NCBI RefSeq assembly: GCF_009687885.1
Contig: NZ_BLAF01000059.1
Coordinates: forward strand, 1 to 64,000
Source: Acrocarpospora pleiomorpha
GTDB taxonomy: Bacteria; Actinomycetota; Actinomycetes; Streptosporangiales; Streptosporangiaceae
DNA: 64,000 nucleotides
Direction: 5' to 3'
The position numbers and the translations under genes were made by a program. A model generated the notes under the pieces. That model had not been told where the DNA came from and did no database searches. It saw only the letters and a program-made list of their open reading frames with translations. This document shows positions 42,387 to 50,724 of the stretch, in pieces. The stretch's first letter is position 1. Every line of letters starts with the position of its first letter.

Positions 42387-43745
42387 ATGGATCGTCGCAT
42401 CTTCGGGCTTGAGAACGAGTACGGCGTCACCTGCACGTTCCGGGGGCAGCGCAGGCTGTCACCGGACGAGGTGGCGCGCTACCTGTTCCGGCGAGTGGTG
42501 TCCTGGGGCCGATCGAGCAACGTCTTCCTCCGCAACGGCGCGCGTCTGTACCTGGACGTGGGCAGCCATCCCGAGTACGCCACGCCCGAATGCGACAACG
42601 TCGTGGAACTGGTGACCCACGACAAGGCGGGCGAGCGCATCCTCGAAGGTCTCCTGGTGGACGCCGAGAAACGGCTCCGCGAGGAAGGCATCGCCGGGGA
42701 CATCTACCTGTTCAAGAACAACACCGACTCGGCCGGGAACTCCTACGGCTGCCACGAGAACTACCTGGTCGGGCGGCACGGCGAGTTCGGCCGCCTGGCC
42801 GACGTGCTCATCCCCTACCTGGTCACCCGCCAGATCATCTGCGGCGCCGGCAAGGTGCTGCAGACCCCGCGTGGAGCGGTCTACTGCGTCTCGCAGCGGG
42901 CCGAGCACATCTGGGAGGGCGTCTCCTCGGCGACCACCCGGAGCCGCCCGATCATCAACACCCGGGACGAGCCGCACGCCGACGCCGAGCGGTTCCGCCG
43001 CCTGCACGTCATCGTCGGCGACTCCAACATGAGCGAGACCACCATGCTGCTCAAGGTCGGCGCCACCGACCTGGTGCTGCGGATGATCGAGGCCGGGGTG
43101 GTGATGCGCGACCTGTCGCTGGAGAACCCGATCCGGGCCATCCGCGAGGTCTCGCACGACATGACCGGCCGCAGGAGGGTCCGGCTGGCCAACGGCCGGG
43201 AGGCGTCCTCGCTGGAGATCCAGCAGGAGTACCTGGGCAAGGCCAAGGACTTCGTGGACCGGCGCGGCGGCGACGAGACCAGCAAGCGGGTGCTGGAGCT
43301 CTGGGAGCGCACCCTGCGGGCGGTGGAGACCGGCGACCTGGACCTGGTCTCCCGGGAGATCGACTGGGTCACCAAGTACCAGCTGATTGAACGTTACAGA
43401 AAGAAGTACGACCTGCCGCTGTCCTCGCCGCGGGTCGCCCAGCTGGATCTGGCCTACCACGACGTGCACCGCCGCCGCGGCCTGTTCTACCTGCTGCAGA
43501 AGCGCGGCGCGGTGGAGCGGGTGGCCACCGACATCAAGATCTTCGAGGCCAAGTCGGTCCCGCCGCAGACCACGCGGGCCAGGCTGCGCGGCGAGTTCAT
43601 CCGCAGAGCCCAGGAGAAGCGCCGTGACTTCACGGTTGACTGGGTGCACCTGAAGCTGAACGACCAGGCCCAGCGGACGGTGCTCTGCAAGGACCCGTTC
43701 CGCAGTGTCGACGAGCGGGTGGACAAGCTGATCGCCGGAATGTGA
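42387..43745 (+). CDS. pafA: PafA, Pup-protein ligase
   Basis: Glutamine-synthetase-like ligase of 452 residues that phosphorylates the C-terminal Glu of Pup and links it to substrate lysine. Glu9 in IFGLENEYGV and the catalytic base Asp57 in LYLDVGSHPEYATPE are in place, with NNTDSAGNSYGCHENY and NTRDEPHADAE. It lacks the Dop loop. ATG at 42387 is the usual family start; GTG 42384 lies directly before it. A strong hairpin follows. Confidence 0.96.
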   Translation: MDRRIFGLENEYGVTCTFRGQRRLSPDEVARYLFRRVVSWGRSSNVFLRNGARLYLDVGSHPEYATPECDNVVELVTHDKAGERILEGLLVDAEKRLREEGIAGDIYLFKNNTDSAGNSYGCHENYLVGRHGEFGRLADVLIPYLVTRQIICGAGKVLQTPRGAVYCVSQRAEHIWEGVSSATTRSRPIINTRDEPHADAERFRRLHVIVGDSNMSETTMLLKVGATDLVLRMIEAGVVMRDLSLENPIRAIREVSHDMTGRRRVRLANGREASSLEIQQEYLGKAKDFVDRRGGDETSKRVLELWERTLRAVETGDLDLVSREIDWVTKYQLIERYRKKYDLPLSSPRVAQLDLAYHDVHRRRGLFYLLQKRGAVERVATDIKIFEAKSVPPQTTRARLRGEFIRRAQEKRRDFTVDWVHLKLNDQAQRTVLCKDPFRSVDERVDKLIAGM

Positions 43746-43761
43746 TCTCCTTACGTCATCC

Positions 43762-43801
43762 AGACAGCGGGTTCGGGTAGTGTGACGCGAACCCGCTGTC
43801 T
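43762..43801 (+). terminator. Hairpin terminator after pafA
   Basis: Perfect 14-bp stem: AGACAGCGGGTTCG (43762-43775) and CGAACCCGCTGTCT (43788-43801) around a 12-nt loop, 17 nt past the pafA stop. Confidence 0.7.
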
Positions 43802-43833
43802 GACTCTCCGCTGCCTTCCTGAGGATTCCCATC

Positions 43834-44868
43834 ATGCGCCGCCGCACGGCCATCGCCGCCGCCGCTCTTCCTTTGCTTCTGACCGCCGTCGCGTGCGGCA
43901 CCGCCCAGAAGACCGCCACCGGGGCCAGCCCCGCCGCCACCCCGGCCGGCACGGCCGCCGCCAGCGGCAGCGCCCCCGCGCCCAGCGCCGCGGCCTCGCT
44001 GACCGGCCCGCTCGGCGACGCCAAGAACATCAAGGTCGACGGCTCCGCCGGCACCATGCCGAAGGTCACCTTCCCCACCGGGAACCCCGACCTGACCTCC
44101 TCGGCGCGCGTGATCGCCCCCGGGGACGGCAACGCGGCCAAGGAAGGCGACACGCTGGTCGCCAACGTGAGCGTCTACACCTGGGACGGCAAGGAGAACA
44201 AGACCGTCGGCTCGGCGTACGACAAGGGAACGCCCGAGTTCGTGCCGGTCAACCAGAACCTCCCGAAAGCGCTACACGACGGCCTGGTCGGGCTGAAGCC
44301 CGGCGGCCGGGTGCTGGTCGTGATCGCCAAGGACAGCCTCGACCAGGCCATGATGGACAACGCCAGGCAGCAGGGCACCGACTTCGGGGTGACCTCGCAG
44401 GTGCTGGTCATCGACGTGGTCTCGGCCGCCGCCAGGGCCGCCGTGGGCAACGCCACCGACCCCGGCATCGAGGGCGTCAAGCTGGTCAACCCGGGCGGCG
44501 AGACGCCCCCCGAGCTGACCACCAAGACCGCGGCGCAGCCGCCCAAGGACCTGGTCGTCAAGACCGTCATCAAGGGCGACGGCCCGAAGGTGAAGGAGAC
44601 CCAGACGGTCATGGTGCACTACACCGGCAAGATCTGGGGCACCGACAAGGAGTTCGACTCCAGCTGGAAGCGCGGCGAGGCCACCCAGTTCCAGCTCGGC
44701 CAGGTCGTCAAGGGCTGGTCCCAGGGCCTGACCGGCGTCGCCGTCGGCAGCCGCGTCGTCATCACCATCCCGCCGGAGCTCGGCTACGGCAAGGAAGGCC
44801 AGGCCGAGGCCGGCATCAAGGGCACCGACACCCTGGTGTTCGTGGTGGACGTGCTCGGCGCCGTCTGA
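43834..44868 (+). CDS. FKBP-type peptidyl-prolyl isomerase lipoprotein
   Basis: Exported lipoprotein of 344 residues. Signal peptide ends at Cys21 (LTAVAC). An Ala/Ser/Pro-rich linker follows. Two FKBP-like domains: residues about 75-200 (degenerate) and 240-344 with VMVHYTGKIWGTDKEFDSSW, GWSQGLTGVAVGSRVVITIPPELGYG and LVFVVDVLGA. It would help fold proteins outside the membrane. It sits directly after pafA, as is common in actinobacteria. Confidence 0.93.
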   Translation: MRRRTAIAAAALPLLLTAVACGTAQKTATGASPAATPAGTAAASGSAPAPSAAASLTGPLGDAKNIKVDGSAGTMPKVTFPTGNPDLTSSARVIAPGDGNAAKEGDTLVANVSVYTWDGKENKTVGSAYDKGTPEFVPVNQNLPKALHDGLVGLKPGGRVLVVIAKDSLDQAMMDNARQQGTDFGVTSQVLVIDVVSAAARAAVGNATDPGIEGVKLVNPGGETPPELTTKTAAQPPKDLVVKTVIKGDGPKVKETQTVMVHYTGKIWGTDKEFDSSWKRGEATQFQLGQVVKGWSQGLTGVAVGSRVVITIPPELGYGKEGQAEAGIKGTDTLVFVVDVLGAV

Positions 44869-44878
44869 TCGTTCCGCG

Positions 44879-44910
44879 GAGCCCTCCTTCCCTCACGGGG
44901 AGGAGGGCTC
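44879..44910 (+). terminator. Hairpin terminator after FKBP gene
   Basis: GAGCCCTCCTTCCC (44879-44892) pairs with GGGGAGGAGGGCTC (44897-44910) around TCAC, with one mismatch, 10 nt after the stop. Confidence 0.65.
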
Positions 44911-44933
44911 TGGCGTGTCCGTAAACTCCGGCT

Positions 44934-45566
44934 GTGGACAGTGATGAGGCGGTGGCCCTGCTGGGCGATCCGGTGCGGAGAGAGCTGTACCGGTTCGTGG
45001 TCGGGCATGGCCGGGCGGTCGGGCGGGCCGAGGCGGCGGAGGCGACCGGGGTGGCCCGGGGGCTGGCCGCGTTCCATCTCGACAAGCTGGTCGACGCGGG
45101 GCTGCTGACGGCGGAGTTCAAGCGGCTGGGGGAGCGGACCGGGCCGGGCAGCGGGCGGCCCGCCAAGGTGTATCGCCGGTCGGGGGCCGAGCATCTGGTC
45201 AGCCTGCCGCCCCGGGACTATCGCACGGTGGCGCTGATCCTGGCCGAGGTCGTCGACCTGCTCGGCGGTGACGAGCTGGCCGAGGAGGCCGCGCGGCGGG
45301 CGGGCCGGAAGCTGGCCGCCGGCGCGTCCGGGCCGGTACGGGAGACGCTGGCCCGGCAGGGCTACGAGCCCTACGAGGAGGACGGGGTGCTGCGGCTGCG
45401 CAACTGCCCCTTCCACGTGCTGGCGGGGGAACATCCGCTGCTGGTGTGCTCGATGAACCTGTCGCTCTGCCAGGGGCTGCTCGACGGGGTCGAGGGCGTG
45501 ACGGCCCGGCTGGACCCCAGGCCGGGGGAGTGCTGCGTGGTCATTTCTAAAAATAATAGGAATTGA
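44934..45566 (+). CDS. Winged-helix regulator with C-terminal cysteines
   Basis: An ArsR/SufR-like regulator of 210 residues. N-terminal helix-turn-helix: LGDPVRRELYRFVV...GRAEAAEATGVARGLAAFHLDKLVDAGLL. The C-terminal half has five Cys: NCPFHVLA, LLVCSMNLSLC and GECCV. Such spacing suggests a bound Fe-S cluster or metal, as in SufR relatives. GTG start at 44934. The stop overlaps a promoter-like TTGACA for the next gene, which it may control. Confidence 0.78.
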   Translation: MDSDEAVALLGDPVRRELYRFVVGHGRAVGRAEAAEATGVARGLAAFHLDKLVDAGLLTAEFKRLGERTGPGSGRPAKVYRRSGAEHLVSLPPRDYRTVALILAEVVDLLGGDELAEEAARRAGRKLAAGASGPVRETLARQGYEPYEEDGVLRLRNCPFHVLAGEHPLLVCSMNLSLCQGLLDGVEGVTARLDPRPGECCVVISKNNRN

Positions 45567-45591
45567 CATAGAGAAACGGGCTGGGAATGCT
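45563..45591 (+). promoter_or_regulatory. Promoter for DUF3291 gene, possibly leaderless
   Basis: TTGACA (45563-45568), 17 bp, then AATGCT (45586-45591). The ATG at 45598 is 7 nt further, where transcription would start, so the mRNA may be leaderless. The upstream AT-rich CTAAAAATAATAGG may be an operator. Confidence 0.4.
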
Positions 45592-45597
45592 GGGGCC

Positions 45598-46047
45598 ATG
45601 CATCTGGCCCAGCTGAACGTCGCGCATCTGCTCGCCCCCCTCGACTCTCCCCAGCTGGCGGAGTTCGTCGCCCTGCTGGAACCCGTCAACCTGCTCTCCG
45701 ACAGCTCGCCGGGGTTCGTCTGGCGGCTCAAGGGCGGGGACGATCCCACCGACACCGTGCAGCACGACTACGGCGACGAGCTCGTGATCAACTTCTCGGT
45801 CTGGGAGTCGCGGGAGGCGCTCTGGAACTTCGTGTACCGGTCCCGGCATCTGGCCGTGTTGCAACGACGGCGGGAGTGGTTCCAGCGGGTCGTGGTGCCG
45901 TACAGCGTGATGTGGTGGTGGCCGGAGGGGGAGCCGCCCACTCTGGCGGAGGGGATGGCCCGGCTGGACCGGCTCAGGGCAGAAGGACCCGGACCGGAGG
46001 CATTCACTTTCAAAGACTTCTACTTCAATGAGAAACTCGTCCCATAG
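45598..46047 (+). CDS. DUF3291 family protein
   Basis: A 149-residue dimeric alpha-beta-barrel-like (ABM-type) protein: MHLAQLNVAHLLAPLDSPQLAEFV, GFVWRLKGGDD, VINFSVWESREALWNFVYRS and VPYSVMWWWPEGEPPTLAEGMARLDRL. Related proteins include heme- or antibiotic-monooxygenase-like folds; activity unknown. Its last residues (NEKLVP) and stop are encoded by a MITE-like element, so the normal C-terminus seems to have been replaced. Confidence 0.85.
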   Translation: MHLAQLNVAHLLAPLDSPQLAEFVALLEPVNLLSDSSPGFVWRLKGGDDPTDTVQHDYGDELVINFSVWESREALWNFVYRSRHLAVLQRRREWFQRVVVPYSVMWWWPEGEPPTLAEGMARLDRLRAEGPGPEAFTFKDFYFNEKLVP

Positions 46048-46115
46048 ACAGCCGCATAGCCGCCGTCCAGGCGATTCACCGCTGCGGCCGCCCAGATCAC
46101 GACTTTCTCATTGAT
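46025..46115. mobile_element. MITE-like palindromic element, copy A
   Basis: A 91-bp element with terminal inverted repeats (TCAATGAGAAA and TTTCTCATTGA) and inner pairing arms (ACAGCCGCA, TGCGGC). It is about 80-85% identical by eye to the reverse complement of 60106-60195. It lies between two convergent genes and supplies the stop of the DUF3291 gene. It has no coding capacity and could act as a two-way terminator. Confidence 0.75.
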
Positions 46116-46119
46116 CCCG

Positions 46120-47034
46120 TCAGCGCGTGATCACAGACCAGTCGAAGGTGTGGCCCTTGGGGCCGATGGCGGCCACGCTGAGGGTGTCGTCGCCGGTGAC
46201 CTGGACGGCCACGAAATGGTGGCGTTTGCGGGCGGCGGCCCGTTTGGGCAGGCCGGGGCAGCCGTACTTGATCGCGTAGAGGCCCGCGCCGCCCCCGCCG
46301 GTGACGATGTAGTTGACCCCGTTGGGGGAGACGAAACGCTGGTAGTTGTGGTCGTGGCCGTTGAGGACCAGGGCCACCCGGTGCCGTTCCAGGATGGGCA
46401 CCCAGTGCCGGTCCACGGTCGCGGTCGAGCCGTGCAGGGAGCACGACCAGGCGGGCTGGTGGAACACCACGACCCGCAGCCGGGGCCCGGCGGCCGACAG
46501 CTGGCGGTCCAGCCAGCCCGCCTGCTCGGCGTGGTCCCGGTTGGCGTCCAGGAACAGGAACTCCACCCCAGGCAGCCGCTTCGCGAACGGCGGCCTGGGC
46601 AGGCCGAGGGTCTTCAGCTGCTGGGCGGCGTGCCCCGCCTGCACGTCGTGATTGCCGAGCGCCGCCCAGATCGGGGCTTTCACCCCCTTGTACGGCTTGG
46701 TGAGCACAGCCGGGAACTTGTCGGGACTGCCGTCCGGATAGACGTTGTCCCCGGTCGTGATGATCGCGTCGACCCGGTGCCGGGAGGCCCAGCGTTTCAT
46801 CGCCGCCGCCACCCGCCGCTGCGCCTTGCCGCCGGTGCCGAAGTCGCCGATGGCCAGGAAGCCGACCTGCTGGGGATCGCTCGGCACCGATCCCGCCACC
46901 GTGGCGGACGTGCTCGGGACGGGCTCCCGGCCCGCTCTGGACTCGGCGCTCGACCCCGAGCACGCCGGGACCGCCAGCAGGGCGGCACCCAGCAGGGCCA
47001 CCCGGACTTTCCGCGCTGTTTCTCTCGCGTTCAT
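46120..47034 (-). CDS. Metallophosphoesterase lipoprotein
   Basis: Exported calcineurin-like phosphoesterase, 304 residues, lipid on Cys25 (LAVPAC). Metal ligands are clear: AIGDFGTGG, ITTGDNVYPDGSPD, WAALGNHDVQ, VVVFHQPAWSC and LNGHDHNYQRF. It looks like a purple acid phosphatase-type enzyme outside the membrane. ATG at 47034; the longer frame is a shadow of the next gene. Confidence 0.9.
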   Translation of the reverse strand: MNARETARKVRVALLGAALLAVPACSGSSAESRAGREPVPSTSATVAGSVPSDPQQVGFLAIGDFGTGGKAQRRVAAAMKRWASRHRVDAIITTGDNVYPDGSPDKFPAVLTKPYKGVKAPIWAALGNHDVQAGHAAQQLKTLGLPRPPFAKRLPGVEFLFLDANRDHAEQAGWLDRQLSAAGPRLRVVVFHQPAWSCSLHGSTATVDRHWVPILERHRVALVLNGHDHNYQRFVSPNGVNYIVTGGGGAGLYAIKYGCPGLPKRAAARKRHHFVAVQVTGDDTLSVAAIGPKGHTFDWSVITR

Positions 47035-47075
47035 GCGTCGGATGCTAGAAGTCACGCCCGCGCCGAGCTGGTATT

Positions 47076-48170
47076 TCAGGCCAGCAGCGTGGCGGTGTGG
47101 CGGCCCGCGGCGGCCGCGGCCAGGAAGTAGGCGCGGTCCTGGTCCAGGTTCCTGCCCATCGTGGACAGGGTGACGGGGGACTTCCGCAGCGCCTCGTACA
47201 GCCCGCCGACCGGCACCTCCACGAGGATGTGGCGGGAGGCCAGGTCGGCCGCCTGGTAGCGGACCTGGTCGCCGAACTCGCCCGGCAGCGCGGGCACCAC
47301 CACCTCGGCGGGGGAGAGCGCCACCCGGCCGTACGCGGTGAGCGAATGGTGCGACACCCCGAAGTGCCGGTCCCGCTGGTCGCCCTCGCTGATCCGCAGC
47401 GCCGCCACCGGGCGCCCGCCGAGCACCCCGGCCGCGTTGATCGCCTCCCCGGCCATCACCCCGGAGAAACCCCAGCGGGTGCCCGTGCCCAGATTGCCGG
47501 GGCCCTGGGCGATGATCGTCACGTCGGCCCTGAGCACGTGCCGGGCGGCCAGCAGGGCGGTGTGCGTGGTCACCGCCTCCACGTCGCCGCCGAACGCCTG
47601 CCCGGCCGTCACCACGCCGCACAGCCAGCCGATCTCCCGCAGCCGGGCGCAGGACATGGAGAACCAGGCGGGGAGGGCGCCGCCGTCCTGCATCACGTAC
47701 GCCACCCGGATCTCGGGGCGGGAGGCGTACAGGCCGCAGAGGATCGGCGGGAGGGCGGAGTGCAGGTCGGCCACCACGACGGGCATGCCGTCCAGGGTGT
47801 CGGCGTCGCGGAGCAGCTCGTGGTGGGGCGAGTTCTGCTCGTCCGCGCCCTGCACGGTGGCCTGCAACGGCGTGTACCGCGCCTTCACCAGGTGACCAGG
47901 ACCCACCGGATCTTGTGGCAAACGGTCAGGAATCGCCACCACCATGGCGTAACCTCCCGTACCGAGGCCCATCGCGAGTGCGGTCGTGTTCAGGAGCACC
48001 GCGTCGCCGGGCTCCGGACGGCCCACCAGCGGGGGATAGGCCAGCGCCCGGCACCGGGTTCCGTCCTCGACGGACACCTCCAGTTCCACCGCGCCCGGCC
48101 AGTCACGCCTGATCCCCAGGACCTCGCCCTTGCGCCATCTGATCACCTGGAAAAGGGTAGCGTTCTTCAT
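47076..48170 (-). CDS. DUF3866 family protein
   Basis: A 364-residue cytosolic protein of a family conserved in Actinobacteria and Firmicutes, function unknown. Landmarks: IRWRKGEVLGI, GDAVLLNTTALAMGLGTGGYAMV, PVVVADLHSALPPIL and TIIAQGPGNLGTGTRWGFSG. It is divergent from pafB, with starts 22 bp apart. ATG 48170 lacks a clear ribosome-binding site. Confidence 0.88.
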   Translation of the reverse strand: MKNATLFQVIRWRKGEVLGIRRDWPGAVELEVSVEDGTRCRALAYPPLVGRPEPGDAVLLNTTALAMGLGTGGYAMVVAIPDRLPQDPVGPGHLVKARYTPLQATVQGADEQNSPHHELLRDADTLDGMPVVVADLHSALPPILCGLYASRPEIRVAYVMQDGGALPAWFSMSCARLREIGWLCGVVTAGQAFGGDVEAVTTHTALLAARHVLRADVTIIAQGPGNLGTGTRWGFSGVMAGEAINAAGVLGGRPVAALRISEGDQRDRHFGVSHHSLTAYGRVALSPAEVVVPALPGEFGDQVRYQAADLASRHILVEVPVGGLYEALRKSPVTLSTMGRNLDQDRAYFLAAAAAGRHTATLLA

Positions 48171-48191
48171 CGGAGAAGGAGGGGAGGGGCC

Positions 48192-49133
48192 ATGTCCCGG
48201 CGGAAGACCGAGCGATTGCTCAATCTGGTGATCTGCCTGCTCTCGACCCGGCGGCCGCTGAGCGCGGAGCAGATCCGCCACGTCGTCCCGGGCTACGACC
48301 CGGACAACGACGAAGCCTTCCAGCGCATGTTCGAGCGGGACAAGAACGAGCTGCGCGAGATCGGCATCCCGATCGAGGTCAACAAGGACCCGTGGGAGGA
48401 CGATCCCGGCTACCGCATCGTCCGGCAGGCCTACGAGCTGCCCGAGATCACCCTGGAACCCGACGAGGCCGCCGTGCTGGGGCTGGCCGCGCAGGTCTGG
48501 CAGCGGGCCAACCTGGCCGAGGCGGCCAGCGGCGCGATGCTCAAGCTGAAGGCGGGCGGGGTGGAGACCGATCTGGTGGAGGGCCCGCTGGAGCTGCGGG
48601 TGGACACCAGGGACGCCTCCTTCCCGACCTTGTGGGAAGCGGTCAGGGACCGGCGGGTGGTGGCCTTCGACTACCGCTCCTCCGGCAGCGAGTCGGTGCT
48701 GCGCCGGGTGGTCGAGCCGTGGGGCGTGGTCAGCCGCCGCGGCCGGTGGTATCTGGTCGGGCACGACCGCGGCCGCGACGACACCCGGGTGTTCCGGCTG
48801 AGCCGCATCGCCGGCCCGGTCGCCACGCTCGGGCGGCCCGGCGCGGTCCGCGTGCCCGACGGCATCGACCTGCGCGCCCAGGTGGGTTACGCGGGCGAGG
48901 AGTTCCCCGAGCGTACGGCGCTGCTGCGGGTGCGCCCCGGCACCTGCCAGGGGTTGCGGCACCTGGCCAGACAGGTCCGGCCGGGAGCCGAGTGGGACGA
49001 GGTGGAGCTCGCGTTCACCGACGCGGAGCGGCTGGCCGGGTGGATCGCCAGCCTCGCCGCCGACGCCCAGGTGATCGACCCGCCGGACGCGCGGGAGGCC
49101 GTCATCCGCCGCCTGAAGGGGGCTCTGCAGTGA
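48192..49133 (+). CDS. pafB: PafB, WYL-domain transcriptional regulator
   Basis: HTH-WYL regulator of 313 residues that with PafC activates the LexA/RecA-independent DNA-damage response in mycobacteria. The HTH reads ERLLNLVICLLSTRRPLSAEQI; the WYL domain has DRRVVAFDYRSSGSESVLRRVVEPWGVVSRRGRWYLVG. GGAGG lies about 9 nt before the ATG. Its stop overlaps the GTG of pafC by 4 bp. Confidence 0.94.
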   Translation: MSRRKTERLLNLVICLLSTRRPLSAEQIRHVVPGYDPDNDEAFQRMFERDKNELREIGIPIEVNKDPWEDDPGYRIVRQAYELPEITLEPDEAAVLGLAAQVWQRANLAEAASGAMLKLKAGGVETDLVEGPLELRVDTRDASFPTLWEAVRDRRVVAFDYRSSGSESVLRRVVEPWGVVSRRGRWYLVGHDRGRDDTRVFRLSRIAGPVATLGRPGAVRVPDGIDLRAQVGYAGEEFPERTALLRVRPGTCQGLRHLARQVRPGAEWDEVELAFTDAERLAGWIASLAADAQVIDPPDAREAVIRRLKGALQ

Positions 49134-50071
49134 ACGACCGGCTGCCCCGGCTGCTGGCGCTCGTGCCGTACCTGATGTCCCATCCCGGGGCGCAGGTGCC
49201 GGAGGTGGCGCGGCTGTTCGGGCTGAACGAGAAGCAGCTCATCGACGACCTGCAGCTGGTCTGGATGTGCGGGCTGCCGGGGCACACCCCCGGCGACCTC
49301 ATCGACGTCTCCTGGGACGGCGGCGAGATCCTCATCGACAACGCCGAGACCATCGCCCGGCCGCTGAAGCTGGGCGTGGACGAGGTCAGCGCCCTGCTGG
49401 TGGCGCTGCGTATGCTGGCCGAGCTGCCGGAGTTCGCCGGGACCGAGGCGCTCGGGCGGGTCATCGCCAAGCTGGAGCAGGCCGCAGGCGACGGCGCGGC
49501 GGCGGTCAGCAACCAGGTCGCGGTGGAGGTGGACGCCGCGCCCGGCGCGCTGGTCACCGTCACCACGGCGGCCAGGCACAAGCGGCGGGTGTCGCTGCGC
49601 TACTACGTGCCCGGCCGCGACGAGGTGACGCCGCGCGAGGTCGACCCGCTCCGGGTGGTGCTGGTGGACGGCCACCACTACCTGGAGGGCTGGTGCTACC
49701 GGGCCGAGGCGATGCGCATGTTCCGGGTGGATCGCATCCTCGCGGTGGACATGCTGGACGTGGCCGCCGACCCGCCCGCCGAGGCCGAGCCCATGGACGT
49801 CGCCGACGGGGTGTTCCGGCCGTCGGAGAGCGACGAGCTGGTGGAGCTGGAGGTCACCCCCGCCGGGCGCTGGGTGTCGGAGTACTACCCGGTGGAGAGC
49901 CTGGAGGAGCTCGGCGAGGGCCGCCAGCGCGTCACCCTGCGGGCGCGTGACCAGACCTGGCTGGTCCGGCTCGCGCTCCGGCTGGGCGACTCCGGCCGCG
50001 TGATCAGGCCCGAGTCGCTGGCCGAGCGGGTGACGGAGACCGCCAAGGAAGCCCTGGCCAACTATTACTGA
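49130..50071 (+). CDS. pafC: PafC, WYL-domain transcriptional regulator
   Basis: Second HTH-WYL subunit, 313 residues. HTH: LALVPYLMSHPGAQVPEVARLFGLNEKQLIDDL. WYL domain: HKRRVSLRYYVPGRDEVTPREVDPLRVVLVDGHHYLEGWC, with the WCX-type C-terminus. It acts as a heterodimer with PafB. GTG start at 49130 within the pafB stop (GTGA). Confidence 0.94.
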   Translation: MNDRLPRLLALVPYLMSHPGAQVPEVARLFGLNEKQLIDDLQLVWMCGLPGHTPGDLIDVSWDGGEILIDNAETIARPLKLGVDEVSALLVALRMLAELPEFAGTEALGRVIAKLEQAAGDGAAAVSNQVAVEVDAAPGALVTVTTAARHKRRVSLRYYVPGRDEVTPREVDPLRVVLVDGHHYLEGWCYRAEAMRMFRVDRILAVDMLDVAADPPAEAEPMDVADGVFRPSESDELVELEVTPAGRWVSEYYPVESLEELGEGRQRVTLRARDQTWLVRLALRLGDSGRVIRPESLAERVTETAKEALANYY

Positions 50072-50079
50072 GGGGCGTC

Positions 50080-50265
50080 ATGATCTGGATCTATGCCGCG
50101 GTGGGGCTGGGGGTGGCCGGTATGGCCGTGCTCGGGGTGCTGACCGCGCGGGTTCTCATGGCCGCGCGGGGGCTCGGGCGGGAGCTCGACCGGGCCAGGA
50201 AACGTATCGAACCCGCGCAAGCCCGGTTACGCGCCGAGATCGGGAATCGTCCTTCCGAAGGATGA
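50080..50265 (+). CDS. Small single-helix membrane protein
   Basis: A 61-residue protein: one hydrophobic helix (AAVGLGVAGMAVLGVLTARVLMAA) then a basic helix (RELDRARKRIEPAQARLRAE). It starts 8 nt after pafC. Similar small genes lie between pafC and tatA in other actinobacteria. Function unknown. Confidence 0.7.
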   Translation: MIWIYAAVGLGVAGMAVLGVLTARVLMAARGLGRELDRARKRIEPAQARLRAEIGNRPSEG

Positions 50266-50293
50266 CATCACCCCTGTTGGAAGGGCAGGGTGA
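50264..50293 (+). terminator. Hairpin after small membrane protein gene
   Basis: CATCACCC and GGGTGATG close a hairpin whose inner CTG/CAG also pair with one bulge. It begins at the stop codon and separates the pafBC unit from tatA. Confidence 0.5.
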
Positions 50294-50366
50294 TGAAGTA
50301 CTGCCCGCACGGCGTACCATCGGGCTGAGACGTGCCTCTGCACCATCGGCCCCGTAAGGAAGTGTC

Positions 50367-50693
50367 ATGCCAACCCTGGGACCCACTGAGCTGATAATCA
50401 TCGGGCTCATCGTCATCCTCCTGTTCGGCGCGAAGAAGCTTCCGGACACGGCTCGGGCCCTTGGGCAGTCGCTGCGGCTGTTCAAGAAGGAGACCAAGAA
50501 GCTGAACGAGGACGACGAGGACTCGACGGTCGTGCAGGCCAAGGCCGAGACCGTGCCGCCGCCCCCGGCGCAGATTCCGCCGACCGTTCCGGCCGCCGCC
50601 AACCCGGCGACCCCCTCGGTCGAGGACCGGCTGCGCACGCTTGAGGAAGAGAACGCCAAGCTGCGCGCCGCGCAGGCTGACAAGCAGAACTGA
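50367..50693 (+). CDS. tatA: TatA, twin-arginine translocase subunit
   Basis: A 108-residue protein: short N-terminal helix TELIIIGLIVILLFGAKKLP with the FGxxKLP hinge, amphipathic helix LPDTARALGQSLRLFKKET, then an acidic, Pro-rich tail. It forms the Tat pore with TatC encoded 31 nt downstream. A twin-arginine signal is present on the M15 peptidase near 62.6 kb. Confidence 0.95.
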   Translation: MPTLGPTELIIIGLIVILLFGAKKLPDTARALGQSLRLFKKETKKLNEDDEDSTVVQAKAETVPPPPAQIPPTVPAAANPATPSVEDRLRTLEEENAKLRAAQADKQN

Positions 50694-50724
50694 ACGCTCC
50701 TTCCCCTAGCCCAGGAATCGTCCA

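Noticed and set aside
43782..44924. 380-codon frame over the FKBP gene
   Set aside because: Arg/Gly-rich frame-shift shadow of the FKBP lipoprotein gene.
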